This document shows positions 1 through 8,125 of a stretch of DNA of 64,000 nt, piece by piece (position 1 is the stretch's first letter; the number at the start of each line of letters is the position of its first letter). The DNA lies in assembly GCF_001746365.1 (NCBI RefSeq), contig NZ_MJAJ01000016.1, positions 61,832 to 125,831 of the forward strand. Direction: 5' to 3'. The translations under genes and the position numbers were made by a program. The stretch comes from Streptomyces sp. LUP30. GTDB lineage: Bacteria; Actinomycetota; Actinomycetes; Streptomycetales; Streptomycetaceae. The notes under the pieces are model-generated. The model saw only the letters and a program-made list of their open reading frames with translations. It was not told the origin of the DNA and made no database searches.

Positions 1-186
1 GCCATCGCCGCCGCTCCCGAGCCGTTCCTCCACGGCGTGACGGCTGTCCTGCGCGCCCGAGCCCGCCGGGAGGGCTCCCCGCCGGACGCCGTCCGGGTGC
101 GCCTCGCCCCCCACGGCGCCCGCGCCGTGGCCCACGGCGCGGCCCAACTGTTCCTGGCCCCCCTCTTCGGCCGCGAGACCGGATGA
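1..186 (+). CDS. C-terminal fragment, possibly a ROK-family protein
   Basis: An open frame enters from the left edge and ends at TGA 184-186, leaving 61 residues. The tail is Ala/Arg-rich and ends AHGAAQLFLAPLFGRETG. A Gly-Ala-Ala helix near the C-terminus is seen in ROK-family sugar kinases and repressors, which is the only basis for the family guess. The N-terminal part and any DNA-binding or kinase motif lie outside the window. A ROK assignment is tentative; that this is a real coding tail is likelier. Confidence 0.4.
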   Translation, partial: AIAAAPEPFLHGVTAVLRARARREGSPPDAVRVRLAPHGARAVAHGAAQLFLAPLFGRETG

Positions 187-449
187 CACGGGGGGCCGGC
201 GCAGTGCGGCCACACCGAGCGGCCACACTGCGCGGCCGCACGAGTGAGGCGGCGGGCGGCACGAGGTGGCGGGCCGGCACGGCCGCCGGTCTCCCCGCCC
301 CGTCGGCTCCCACGGCTGGCTCCCGACCCGTCCCGACCCGGCCGTTGCCGTCGCCGTCGCCCTCGCCCTCGCCCGAACGAGGGGATTCGCACGGTCGTGC
401 GGTGCGCCTGCGGGGGAGGGCGCGGGGGGCCGGGCAGGCTCACGTGTTC

Positions 450-1328
450 ATGCGACTGTGCCCGCCTGTCTCCCTCTGCCTCGCCGCGGCCGCCGCCCTC
501 CTCCCCGCGCCCGCCCATGCGGAAGCCGCCCCGGGCTGCGCCGGTTCCGCCGCCGGTGACTTCCCCCTCACGACCCGCATCCACGGCGGTCCCGCCTCCT
601 ACCGGGCGGGCGGCGGATACGGCGTCTGGTATCTCGACCTCACCAACACCACCCGCCGCACCTGCGCCGCGATCCACCCGGTGGTCGTCCTGGTCGACTC
701 CGCACGCACCCTGAAACCGTCCCAGCCGCGGCTGGAGTTCTACGCCGACGGCCGACCGCACCCGGTCCGCTTCGAGCCCACGGACGACGCCGAACTCGTC
801 GGCGCGTTCACCGGCGACAGCGACAGCGACAGCGGCGGCGCGGCCGGCGGCTTTTCCGGGTTCAGCGTGGGCCCCGGACGGACCCTCACCGTCAAGCTGC
901 GGCTCGCCCTCGCCCCCGACGCCGCGGCCAACTCCGTCACCGCCAACGCGGCGGTCGTCCAGCGCCACGGCGACGACGGCGACTGGATCGGACAGTCGAA
1001 CGACTACCGCTTCTCCGTCGAGTCCGACTCCGCCCCGGCCACCAGCCGGGCCACGACCGACCCCACGACCGACCCCACGGCCGAGGCGTCGGCCGAGACG
1101 ACAGCCCGGACGCCGGCCGATCCCACGAGCCCCGCCCCGAGCGGATCCACGGCCGGCGCCGCGACGCCCCCCGCCCCCCGCCCCGACGCCTCCGGTCGCC
1201 TCTCGCTCGCCGACGAGGCCGAGGAACTCGCCCGCACGGGCCTCACCTCGCCCGGGGTGCTCGTCGCGGCCGCCGGCTGTCTCCTGGCCGCGGGCGCGGC
1301 CCTGCTGCTGGCCCGCCGACGCCGCTGA
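450..1328 (+). CDS. Secreted cell-wall protein with LAxTG sorting signal
   Basis: A 292-residue protein from ATG 450; the frame is open further upstream, but that part is low-complexity and this ATG starts a clean signal peptide (MRLCPPVSLCLAAAAALL, cleavage near AHA-EA). The mature N-terminal half (about residues 30-180) is a beta-rich domain of unknown family. It is followed by a Thr/Pro/Ala-rich wall-spanning linker. The end is a classical sorting signal: LARTG at about 260-264, a hydrophobic helix, then Arg-rich tail ARRRR. LAxTG is the type used by class E sortases, so the protein is probably covalently attached to peptidoglycan. A short Asp-Ser run lies mid-protein. Function is unknown. 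Confidence 0.75.
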   Translation: MRLCPPVSLCLAAAAALLPAPAHAEAAPGCAGSAAGDFPLTTRIHGGPASYRAGGGYGVWYLDLTNTTRRTCAAIHPVVVLVDSARTLKPSQPRLEFYADGRPHPVRFEPTDDAELVGAFTGDSDSDSGGAAGGFSGFSVGPGRTLTVKLRLALAPDAAANSVTANAAVVQRHGDDGDWIGQSNDYRFSVESDSAPATSRATTDPTTDPTAEASAETTARTPADPTSPAPSGSTAGAATPPAPRPDASGRLSLADEAEELARTGLTSPGVLVAAAGCLLAAGAALLLARRRR

Positions 1329-1481
1329 GCCGCGGGTGCGTCCCGTTCGCGTCCCAGCCGGTGGACGGTCCGGAACCGGCCATTCCCTCAAGATCGGGCC
1401 TGTGACTAGGCTGAGGCGCACGCAGCGACCGCATGCACGCGCAGCAACCGCGTACTCGCGTACGGCAGGGAGACCCCGCAC

Positions 1482-2261
1482 ATGGCAGACCGCAGGCCCA
1501 TCGAGTCGTGGCTCACCGACATGGACGGTGTGCTCATCCACGAGGGCGTACCGATCCCCGGCGCCGACGCCTTCCTGAAGAGACTGCGCGAGTCGGGAAA
1601 GCCGTTCCTGGTCCTCACCAACAACTCGATCTACACCCCGCGTGACCTGCACGCCCGCCTGCGGCGGATGGGGCTGGACGTGCCGATCGAGAACATCTGG
1701 ACCTCAGCGCTGGCCACCGCCCAGTTCCTGGACGACCAGCGGCCCGAGGGCACGGCGTACGTCATCGGCGAGGCGGGCCTGACCACCGCGCTGCACGACA
1801 TCGGATACATCCTCACCGACCACGAGCCCGACTACGTCGTCCTCGGCGAGACGCGCACCTACTCGTTCGAGGCCATGACCAAGGCCGTCCGGCTCATCAA
1901 CGACGGCGCCCGTTTCATCTGCACCAACCCCGACGAGACCGGCCCCTCCGCCGAGGGCGCGCTGCCGGCCACCGGGGCGGTCGCCGCGCTGATCACCAAG
2001 GCCACCGGCAAGAAACCGTACTTCGCGGGCAAGCCCAACCCGCTGATGATGCGCACCGGGCTGAACACCATCGGGGCCCACTCCGAGACCAGCGCGATGA
2101 TCGGCGACCGTATGGACACCGACGTGCTGGCGGGCATGGAGGCCGGGATGCAGACCTTCCTGGTCCTCACCGGCCTGACGCGGCCCGAGCAGGTCGAGGA
2201 CTTCCCGTACCGCCCGTCGAAGGTCGTGGACTCGATCGCGGATCTCGTCGACCGGATCTGA
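1482..2261 (+). CDS. HAD-IIA family hydrolase (NagD-like phosphatase)
   Basis: A 259-residue cytoplasmic HAD-superfamily phosphatase. Motif I is DMDGV at about residue 14 (nucleophile Asp and general acid Asp). The conserved Lys lies in AGKPNP, and motif IV is IGDRMDTDV near the C-terminus, with a C2-type cap between them, as in NagD/AraL-type enzymes. Length is typical for the family. Start ATG 1482 has an AGGGAG ribosome site 8-9 bases upstream. A TAGGCT -10-like box at 1407-1412 could provide a promoter. Likely acts on small sugar or nucleotide phosphates; the exact substrate cannot be read from sequence. Confidence 0.88.
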   Translation: MADRRPIESWLTDMDGVLIHEGVPIPGADAFLKRLRESGKPFLVLTNNSIYTPRDLHARLRRMGLDVPIENIWTSALATAQFLDDQRPEGTAYVIGEAGLTTALHDIGYILTDHEPDYVVLGETRTYSFEAMTKAVRLINDGARFICTNPDETGPSAEGALPATGAVAALITKATGKKPYFAGKPNPLMMRTGLNTIGAHSETSAMIGDRMDTDVLAGMEAGMQTFLVLTGLTRPEQVEDFPYRPSKVVDSIADLVDRI

Positions 2262-2364
2262 AACCCGTAGAGGCGCCGAACCCACTCGTACGGAGCAGTG
2301 ACACCCCGTCGGAGGATGCGCCCGCGGTCCCGGCGGGGGAGTCTCCAGAGAGCTGGAGGTCACG

Positions 2365-3150
2365 ATGGGTTTGAAGATCACTGTCTGTGCGGGCGTCGCG
2401 GTCGTCGCCGCGGTGCTCATCCCCACGGCGTACGCCTCGGGGGACGGCGGCCGTGACGATGGCGGCCGGGGCGGGAGCGGAGGCGCCGGGGTGTCCGTCA
2501 CGCCGTCCAGGCCGTCGCCGGGATCCGAGGTCACGCTGAAGGCCACCGGCTGCGACGCCAGGACGGCCACCGCCGCTTCGCCCGCCTTCGTGGCGGACGC
2601 GCAGCTCGTCGTCGCGGAAGGCGCCGCCGGCGGGCTCGTCGGCGACACCCGGGTCCGCTCCTCGCTCGCGGCGGGCGGCTACGACGTGCGGATCACCTGC
2701 GCCGGCGTCCAGGTGAAGGGCCGGATCGAGGTCCTGGAACCGGCGTCCGCGACCTCCGGCGATCCCTCCGCGACCTCGGACGATCCGTCCGCTCCCGCTC
2801 CCGCTCCCGATGCCCCCACCCCTCCCGCCGACCTCAACGCTCCCGCCCCTCCCGCGAAGCCCGTCGCTCCCGCTCCTCCAGCCACGCCCGTTCCCACCTC
2901 TCCGGCCACTCCCCTCGCCGCCGCCTCTCCGGCCGCCCCCGGGGCCGTCTCGCCGGCGGCTTCCGCGTCTCCCGTCGCCCCGGTGCGTGCGGGCGGTGGC
3001 GGGGCCGCTCCGCTGGCCTCGGTCGAGGATGTCCGGGTGGACGCGCACGGTCCCGGCACGGTGCAGGCGGTCGTCGGTCTGGTGCTCGCGGGCGTCGCCG
3101 CGGCGGTCGTCGTGTACCGCGGACTGCGCAGGCGACGCGGGACGGACTGA
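2365..3150 (+). CDS. Secreted, membrane-anchored protein paired with class F sortase
   Basis: A 261-residue protein with a signal peptide (residues 1-25), a short Ig-like/beta domain (about 40-130, two Cys: ATGCDA and ITCAG), a long Pro/Ala/Ser-rich linker (about 135-215) and a C-terminal membrane helix followed by RRRRGTD. No LPxTG-like motif precedes the helix, so it is probably a membrane-anchored wall-spanning protein rather than a sortase substrate. Start ATG 2365 follows GGAGG. The stop is 3 bases before the sortase start, so the two genes form one transcription unit. The same architecture (short domain, Pro/Ala stalk, C-terminal helix) is common beside class F sortases in actinomycetes. 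Function unknown. Confidence 0.7.
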   Translation: MGLKITVCAGVAVVAAVLIPTAYASGDGGRDDGGRGGSGGAGVSVTPSRPSPGSEVTLKATGCDARTATAASPAFVADAQLVVAEGAAGGLVGDTRVRSSLAAGGYDVRITCAGVQVKGRIEVLEPASATSGDPSATSDDPSAPAPAPDAPTPPADLNAPAPPAKPVAPAPPATPVPTSPATPLAAASPAAPGAVSPAASASPVAPVRAGGGGAAPLASVEDVRVDAHGPGTVQAVVGLVLAGVAAAVVVYRGLRRRRGTD

Positions 3151-3153
3151 CCG

Positions 3154-3813
3154 GTGTCCGACTGTGAACGCCTCCCGGGCCGCCTCACCACCGGTCTGAC
3201 CTGGGCGGTGCTGCTGCTCGGACTCTGGCTGTGGGGGCGCGAGGTGACCGAGGCCCGGCCCGGCCCGGCCGCCCCGTCCGCCGGTGACCCGGCCGCGGTG
3301 GTCCGCCCACCGGAGACCGCGCTCCCGCCCGCGGCGAAGCCGTGGAGACAGGCGCTGCCGCGGCGCATCGACATCCCCCGTCTCGGCGTCCGGGCCCCGG
3401 TCGTCGCGCGCGGTCTGGACGCCGAGGGGGCGATCGACCCGCCGCCCTTCGGCCAGCCGGGCGTCGTCGGCTGGTACGCCGGCGGTGTGAAACCCGGCGC
3501 CCCGGGCGCGGCCCTGCTGGTGGGACACGTGGACACCGAGACCAGGCCCGCCGTCTTCCACGGACTCGGCACGCTGGCGCGCGGCGAGACGATACGAGTG
3601 GTGCGCGACGACGGGAAGGTCGCGGAGTTCACCGTGGACGACGTCGAGGTCGTCCGGCGCGACCGCTTCGACGCCCGCCGGGCGTACGGCTCCCGTCGGC
3701 CGGGCCGGGCAGAGCTGCGCCTGATCACCTGCGGCGGAACCTACGACCCGGTCGCCCACGGCTACACGGCCAACGTGATCGTGTCGGCGTATCTGACGGG
3801 CGCAGCCGTCTGA
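3154..3813 (+). CDS. Class F sortase
   Basis: A 219-residue membrane-anchored sortase. One N-terminal helix (about residues 12-28) precedes the sortase barrel. The catalytic His is in LLVGHVDTE (H125) and the catalytic Cys in LRLITCGG (C193), followed by GGTYD, the class F form of the TLxTC motif. The start is GTG 3154, only 3 bases after the preceding stop. Class F enzymes are typical of actinomycetes; their substrates are poorly known. The LARTG protein 2 kb upstream is not obviously its substrate, since LAxTG is normally handled by class E. Confidence 0.9.
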   Translation: MSDCERLPGRLTTGLTWAVLLLGLWLWGREVTEARPGPAAPSAGDPAAVVRPPETALPPAAKPWRQALPRRIDIPRLGVRAPVVARGLDAEGAIDPPPFGQPGVVGWYAGGVKPGAPGAALLVGHVDTETRPAVFHGLGTLARGETIRVVRDDGKVAEFTVDDVEVVRRDRFDARRAYGSRRPGRAELRLITCGGTYDPVAHGYTANVIVSAYLTGAAV

Positions 3814-3826
3814 CCTGACGTCACCT

Positions 3827-3869
3827 GGTCCGGTCGGCGGCCCGCTCCCCCGAAACCGCCGACCGGACC
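3827..3869. terminator. Hairpin downstream of the sortase gene
   Basis: Perfect 14-bp inverted repeat (arms GGTCCGGTCGGCGG at 3827-3840 and its complement at 3856-3869) with a 15-base loop, 13 bases after the sortase stop. No U-tract, as is usual for Streptomyces terminators. It could serve either strand. Confidence 0.65.
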
Positions 3870-4001
3870 GGTCCTCGACCGCGCGCGCTCGGGTTGCGGG
3901 AGTGACCCGGCGTCCGGCGCGGGAGGCTGCGCGAAGCCACGGAGAGTCAGGGGATGGCCGAGGCTCTGTAGGAGAGGTACCCCGCAAAGGTGCGACATGA
4001 A

Positions 4002-4033
4002 CGAAGGCCCCTCGCTCTCGCGAGAGGCCTTCG
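4002..4033 (-). terminator. Terminator downstream of tRNA-Lys copy 1
   Basis: Stem of about 12 bp with one internal mismatch (arms CGAAGGCCCCTCG at 4002-4014 and CGAGAGGCCTTCG at 4021-4033), immediately 3' of the tRNA on the minus strand. All three tRNA-Lys loci of this window have a related hairpin at the same place. Confidence 0.75.
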
Positions 4034-4040
4034 ATGTCTG

Positions 4041-4114
4041 TGCGCCGCCAGGGACTCGAACCCCGGACCCGCTGATTAAGAGTCAGCTGCTCTAACCAAC
4101 TGAGCTAGCGGCGC
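4041..4114 (-). tRNA. tRNA-Lys(CTT), copy 1
   Basis: Minus-strand cloverleaf: acceptor arms GCGCCGC/GCGGCGC, D-arm GCTC/GAGC, anticodon stem GCTGA/TCAGC with loop CTCTTAA (anticodon CTT), T-arm with GTTCGAGTC. The discriminator is A and no CCA is encoded. The 74 bases are identical to those at 10375-10448 and 22660-22733. Confidence 0.97.
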
Positions 4115-4318
4115 CTGCTGACAGGAGAACTCTACAGGACCTGCGAGGGTGCCCAGGACCACCCGCGCCGGGTGCCCCGGGCGGCGGGCGGCCGCATTGG
4201 GCCGGGCGGGTTCCGCGTACATCATTCGGACCGTCAGCATGCGCGTCGGGAAGACAGTTGAGAAACTGCGAGCGTGCACAGTCGCGGACATTTCCAGCTG
4301 CAGTGTGAGGGGAATCGC

Positions 4319-5836
4319 ATGGAGGCTCCGGTATTCGAGGAATTCGATCCCGAGAGCGACTGCGACTGCCCCGGATGCGTATCGCGGCGGCGGGCGGGCC
4401 GCCTTTCCCCGCTCGTCCCGTTCGGCGGCCGCCCGTCCGCCCACCGGGCCCTGGTCGTCGCCACCGCGACGGCCGCCGCGCTCGGCGCCGCCCTGGCGAC
4501 GCCCGCCGTCGCCGCCCGGCAGGCGCCGGACCGTGCCGGTGTTCCCACAGGTGACGAACCCGCGACCCCGCAGGGAGGCAAGGCGCCGCTGCATGGCCCG
4601 GCCGGGCGGCCCGCACGTCCCGGAGGGTTGGCGGGGCCGGTCAGAACTTCCCCGACGACCCGGGCGGACATCATCCGGCGGGCCAAGCAATGGGTCTCGG
4701 CCCAGGTGCCGTACAGCATGAGCGCCTACTGGTACGACGGATACCGGCAGGACTGTTCGGGCTTCGTCTCCATGGCCTGGAACCTGCCGGGGAACGAGTG
4801 GACGGGCAGTCTCGACCAGTTCGGCACGAGGATTTACAAAGAGGAACTCCAGCCCGGCGACATTCTGCTGTTCCATAACACGGCCGACCCCGAGAAAGGC
4901 TCGCACGTAGTCATTTTCGGCGGCTGGACGGACTACACGCACAGCTACTACGTCGTCTACGAGCAGACCCGCCCGACCACTCGGCGTCAGGCCACGCCGT
5001 ACGCCTACTGGAGCCATTCCGACCAGTACGTCCCCTATCGCTACAAGGGGCTCACCTCGCCCGCGCCGGGCGACGCCGAAGTGGTCGCCGCCGGTGGCGC
5101 GGGCGGCGGCAAACCCGTCGGCGGGAGCGTCTCGACGACGGCGTTCCCGGGGCGGGCGGCTTTCGGGCCCGGCGCGAACAACCCGTACGTCACCCTGCTG
5201 GGACGGCTCCTCGTCGAGCGCGGCGCCAGGCGTTTCTACAGCTCGGGCCCCGGTCCCCGCTGGTCGGCGGCCGACGGCAGGGCCACCCAGGCCTTCCAGC
5301 GGGCTCAGGGCTGGAGCGGGTCCGACGCCGACGGCCTGCCCGGCCCGAGGACCTGGTCGCTGCTGATCACCGGAACGGGCAGGGACATCGGGGCCCCGCA
5401 GGCCACGGGGACCGGGGCAGGGGCGGGGAGCGGGACCGGGGCGGGGAGCGGGACCGGGAGCGGTTCCGTGTCCGGCGTCGGGCAGCCCCAGCCTCCTGCG
5501 ACCGGCCCGAGCGCCGGTCCGGGTGCGGGGGCCGGACCGGGACCTGGTGCCGGGACCGGTGCGGCCGGGGCGCCCGCCGCTCCCTCGGCGCCGCGCCTCC
5601 CCGCGTATCCGGGCCGGGCCGTGTTCCGGGCCGGGGTGCAGAGCGCGCACGTGACGCAGCTGGGGAAGCAGTTGGTGAAGCAGGGGTTCGGCATGTTCTA
5701 CACAGCGGGTCCGGGACCGCGCTGGGGTGAGGCGGACCGGCGAGGAGTCGAGGCCTTCCAGCGCGCCCAGGGCTGGCGCGGCGGAGCGGCCGACGGCTAT
5801 CCGGGCCCGGAGACCTGGCGGCGGCTCTTCTCATAG
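4319..5836 (+). CDS. NlpC/P60 cell-wall hydrolase with two peptidoglycan-binding domains
   Basis: A 505-residue protein. Start ATG 4319 is preferred over an in-frame ATG at 4274 because GAGGGGAA lies 5-12 bases upstream. A short Cys-rich N-terminus (DCDCPGC, C15/C17/C20) is followed by a membrane or export helix (about 42-65). The NlpC/P60 amidase domain covers about 113-260, with Cys146 in QDCSGF and His196 in GSHVVIF. Two tandem repeats follow, each of the peptidoglycan-binding type found after such domains (both contain AFQRAQGW and end GP.TW), separated by a Gly-rich linker of GAG/GTG units. Expected to cleave peptide cross-links in peptidoglycan at the cell surface. Confidence 0.85.
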   Translation: MEAPVFEEFDPESDCDCPGCVSRRRAGRLSPLVPFGGRPSAHRALVVATATAAALGAALATPAVAARQAPDRAGVPTGDEPATPQGGKAPLHGPAGRPARPGGLAGPVRTSPTTRADIIRRAKQWVSAQVPYSMSAYWYDGYRQDCSGFVSMAWNLPGNEWTGSLDQFGTRIYKEELQPGDILLFHNTADPEKGSHVVIFGGWTDYTHSYYVVYEQTRPTTRRQATPYAYWSHSDQYVPYRYKGLTSPAPGDAEVVAAGGAGGGKPVGGSVSTTAFPGRAAFGPGANNPYVTLLGRLLVERGARRFYSSGPGPRWSAADGRATQAFQRAQGWSGSDADGLPGPRTWSLLITGTGRDIGAPQATGTGAGAGSGTGAGSGTGSGSVSGVGQPQPPATGPSAGPGAGAGPGPGAGTGAAGAPAAPSAPRLPAYPGRAVFRAGVQSAHVTQLGKQLVKQGFGMFYTAGPGPRWGEADRRGVEAFQRAQGWRGGAADGYPGPETWRRLFS

Positions 5837-5875
5837 GCCCCCAGGCCAAGCTCCCCCAACCCCCCCCAGGCTGCC

Positions 5876-6010
5876 GAGCCCGCAAGCCCGCAAGCCCGCA
5901 AGCCCGCAGACCCACGAACCCGTAGACCCGCAAGCCCGCAGACCCACGAACCCGCAAGCCCGCAGCCCCTAGACCCGCAAGCCCGTAGACCCGCAGTCCC
6001 GTTAGCCCGT
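5876..6010. repeat. Period-8 tandem repeat, about 17 units
   Basis: Seventeen consecutive units, sixteen of 8 bases and one of 7, fitting ARRCCCRY (for example AAGCCCGC, AGACCCAC, GAACCCGT). A 24-base composite of three unit types occurs twice (from 5900 and from 5932). It begins 39 bases after the hydrolase stop and ends about 100 bases before the SPFH gene. A period of 8 cannot preserve a reading frame, which argues for non-coding DNA. Confidence 0.9.
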
Positions 6011-6109
6011 ATTTCCGAAGTCCCTTATCGGGACCGTCCGGGGACCCGCTCGCCGCCGGAGTCCCGCTCACTGTCATGGCGTATCTGGCGCGGAGGCTGG
6101 AGGCACGCA

Positions 6110-7216
6110 ATGCACACGACCACTTCACCGACACCCGAGCCCGAGGGGCCCACCAGGCCCACCCGGCTCATCCAGAACGAGGCGACCACCGAGATCCCCG
6201 TCCACCTGCTGTTCCGCGACGAGCCGGAGCCGCGGCCGGTGCCGCTCGGGCCCGCCGTGGTGGGCAGCCGGGCGGGCACCGGGGAGCAGCCGCGGCTGCG
6301 CCGCCCGGCGCCGGCCAAGCCCCGACCGGTGGCGCAGGTCGACCCCGACCTGGTGGAACGGCCGGCCCGGGTGCTGCCCGGTGTCGTGGGCGTGTTCGCC
6401 GGGGTCTGCGGGGTGGCCGGCTGTGTGGCCGCCTCGTGGTGGGCCGGGGTGCTGCCCCGGGTCGCGGTGCGGGCGCTGCGGCTGCCGGAGTTCGCGGGCG
6501 CCGGGCTCGGTCCGGCGCAGTGGGCGGCGTACGCGGGCGCGGGCGCGCTCGGGCTGTTCGGCTTCGGCGGACTCGCCCGGGGGCGGACCGGCCGGGCCTG
6601 GGTGCTCGGTCTGTTCGGCCGTTACCGGGGGACCGTGCGCCGTACCGGCCTGCTGTGGGTGAACCCGCTGCTGTTGCGCCGTCGGGTGGACGTGCGGCTG
6701 CGGCACTGGCGCAGCGAGCCGATGCCCGCAGCCGACGGCAGTGGTGTCGCGCTGCGGGTGGTGGCACTGGTGGTGTGGCGGGTGCGGGACACGGCGCGGG
6801 CCACGCTCGGCGTCGAGGACCACGAGACGTATCTGCGGGAGTGCGTCGAGGCGGCGCTGGTCCGGATCCCGGTCGAGACGCCGGGTGCGGGACGGGGATC
6901 GATGGAGGCGGCGGGCGAGGCGCTGAGCAGGCTGGTGGCGAGGGAGGCCGGCGCGATCGGGCTGGAGGTGTTCTCGGTGCAGCCGGTCCGGATCGAGTAC
7001 GCCCCCGAGGTCGCCGCCGCGATGCACCGCCGCCGGATCGCGGCGCTCGACGCCCAGCACCGGGCGACGGTGCTGACCTCCGTGGTCGACTCGGTGGAGG
7101 ACACGGTGACCCGGCTGACGATGCGGGGGCTCGTGGAGTTCGACGACTATGAGCGCAAGGCGCTGGTGAAGGACCTGACCGTGGCGTTCTGTGCGGGGCG
7201 GCAGGAGCAGACGTGA
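6110..7216 (+). CDS. SPFH/band-7 domain membrane protein
   Basis: A 368-residue protein. The first 80 residues are a Pro/Arg-rich cytoplasmic region, then two hydrophobic segments (about 86-112 and 128-150), then an SPFH/band-7 domain (about 160-330) containing RRTGLLWVNPLLLRRRVD, VWRVRDTA and a typical C-terminal helix region rich in Ala/Glu/Arg. SPFH proteins form large membrane-associated rings and organise membrane microdomains. The start is ATG 6110 with GGAGG 8 bases upstream. No NfeD partner is adjacent. This subfamily, with a long N-terminal tail and two membrane helices, is common in Streptomyces; its role is unknown. Confidence 0.8.
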   Translation: MHTTTSPTPEPEGPTRPTRLIQNEATTEIPVHLLFRDEPEPRPVPLGPAVVGSRAGTGEQPRLRRPAPAKPRPVAQVDPDLVERPARVLPGVVGVFAGVCGVAGCVAASWWAGVLPRVAVRALRLPEFAGAGLGPAQWAAYAGAGALGLFGFGGLARGRTGRAWVLGLFGRYRGTVRRTGLLWVNPLLLRRRVDVRLRHWRSEPMPAADGSGVALRVVALVVWRVRDTARATLGVEDHETYLRECVEAALVRIPVETPGAGRGSMEAAGEALSRLVAREAGAIGLEVFSVQPVRIEYAPEVAAAMHRRRIAALDAQHRATVLTSVVDSVEDTVTRLTMRGLVEFDDYERKALVKDLTVAFCAGRQEQT

Positions 7217-7270
7217 TTGGTCTGGACATGACCAAGAAACGGCAATAATCTCACACTTGGTCTAGACCTG
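7216..7270 (+). promoter_or_regulatory. Two DasR-type operators (dre) before the LPMO gene
   Basis: Two copies of a TGGTCTxGAC core: TTGGTCTGGACATGACCAAG (7217-7236) and CTTGGTCTAGACCTG (7256-7270), spaced 40 bases core to core. The second contains TGGTCTAGACC, the known core bound by DasR, the GlcN-6-P-sensing GntR-family repressor of chitin/GlcNAc genes. The first also reads TGGTC...GACCA as a wider palindrome. They lie 120-174 bases upstream of the LPMO start, in the only intergenic space before it. Confidence 0.75.
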
Positions 7271-7389
7271 CACGCGGACCGATGGCGCGGCGCGGCCGGG
7301 CACGGCCGGGCACGGCCGGGCACGAGACCGCACCGCACCGCACAGCTCACCGAACTCCTGAACTCCCCACGTTCACCAGGAGCGCCAGC

Positions 7390-8019
7390 ATGCGCGAGAA
7401 GAACCGCACAGGAACCGGCAAGAAGACCAAGTGGTACGCCGCCGCGCTCGGGCTCACCACCGCGGGGGCCTTCGTGCTCACCGCCGGGGGCGCGAGCGGG
7501 CACGGCTACACCGACCTCCCCGTCAGCCGCCAGAAGCTCTGCCAGAACGGCTCCGTCAGCAACTGCGGCGACATCCAGTGGGAGCCGCAGAGCGTCGAGG
7601 GGCCGAAGGGCTTCCCGGCCTCCGGACCCGCGGACGGCCGGATCTGTTCCGGCGGCAACACCCGCTTCGCCCAGCTCGACAGTGCGAAGACCCCTTCGGG
7701 CGGGGCATGGCCGACGACCAGGATGACCGGCGGTCAGAGCTACACCTTCCGCTGGCAGTTCACCGCGATGCACGCAACGACCGACTTCAAGTACTACGTC
7801 ACCCGGCAGGGCTGGAACCAGAACCACAACCTGGCCCGCTCCGACCTCGACCTCACCCCGTTCCTGACCGTCCCCTACGGCGGTCAGCGGCCCCCGTCGA
7901 CCCTCTCCCACACCGGCACGCTGCCGTCCGGGCTCAGCGGACGTCACGTGATCGTCGCGGTGTGGACGATCGCCGACACCGCCAACGCCTTCTACGCCTG
8001 CTCCGACGTCACGTTCTGA
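7390..8019 (+). CDS. AA10 lytic polysaccharide monooxygenase (chitin-active family)
   Basis: A 209-residue secreted copper enzyme. Start ATG 7390 has AGGAG 7-11 bases upstream. A signal peptide ends at GASG, so the mature protein begins HGYTDLP: His38 becomes the N-terminal His of the copper brace. The second brace His is in QFTAMHATTDF. CQNGSVSNCGD and GRICSGG match small chitin-binding AA10 proteins. The whole mature protein is one AA10 domain with no extra carbohydrate-binding module. It oxidatively cleaves crystalline chitin (or possibly cellulose) outside the cell. The dre sites upstream point to chitin/GlcNAc control by DasR. Confidence 0.92.
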   Translation: MREKNRTGTGKKTKWYAAALGLTTAGAFVLTAGGASGHGYTDLPVSRQKLCQNGSVSNCGDIQWEPQSVEGPKGFPASGPADGRICSGGNTRFAQLDSAKTPSGGAWPTTRMTGGQSYTFRWQFTAMHATTDFKYYVTRQGWNQNHNLARSDLDLTPFLTVPYGGQRPPSTLSHTGTLPSGLSGRHVIVAVWTIADTANAFYACSDVTF

Positions 8020-8125
8020 CCGACCGATTTTCCTGAGCGTCGCTTGAGCTCCCCCGGGCCCGCACCCGGGTACGTTCCCTGCACGCCGACTCGACCAGGC
8101 CGGCGTCAGGACATCGGGGGAGTTC

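Noticed and set aside
4041..4114. tRNA-Lys genes as attachment sites of an integrated element
   Set aside because: No integrase, excisionase or phage/ICE genes lie nearby, and the repeats are full-length tRNAs rather than partial 3' duplications.
5876..6010. Period-8 repeat considered as a CRISPR array
   Set aside because: Units are 8 bases and contiguous, with no spacers, leader or cas genes.
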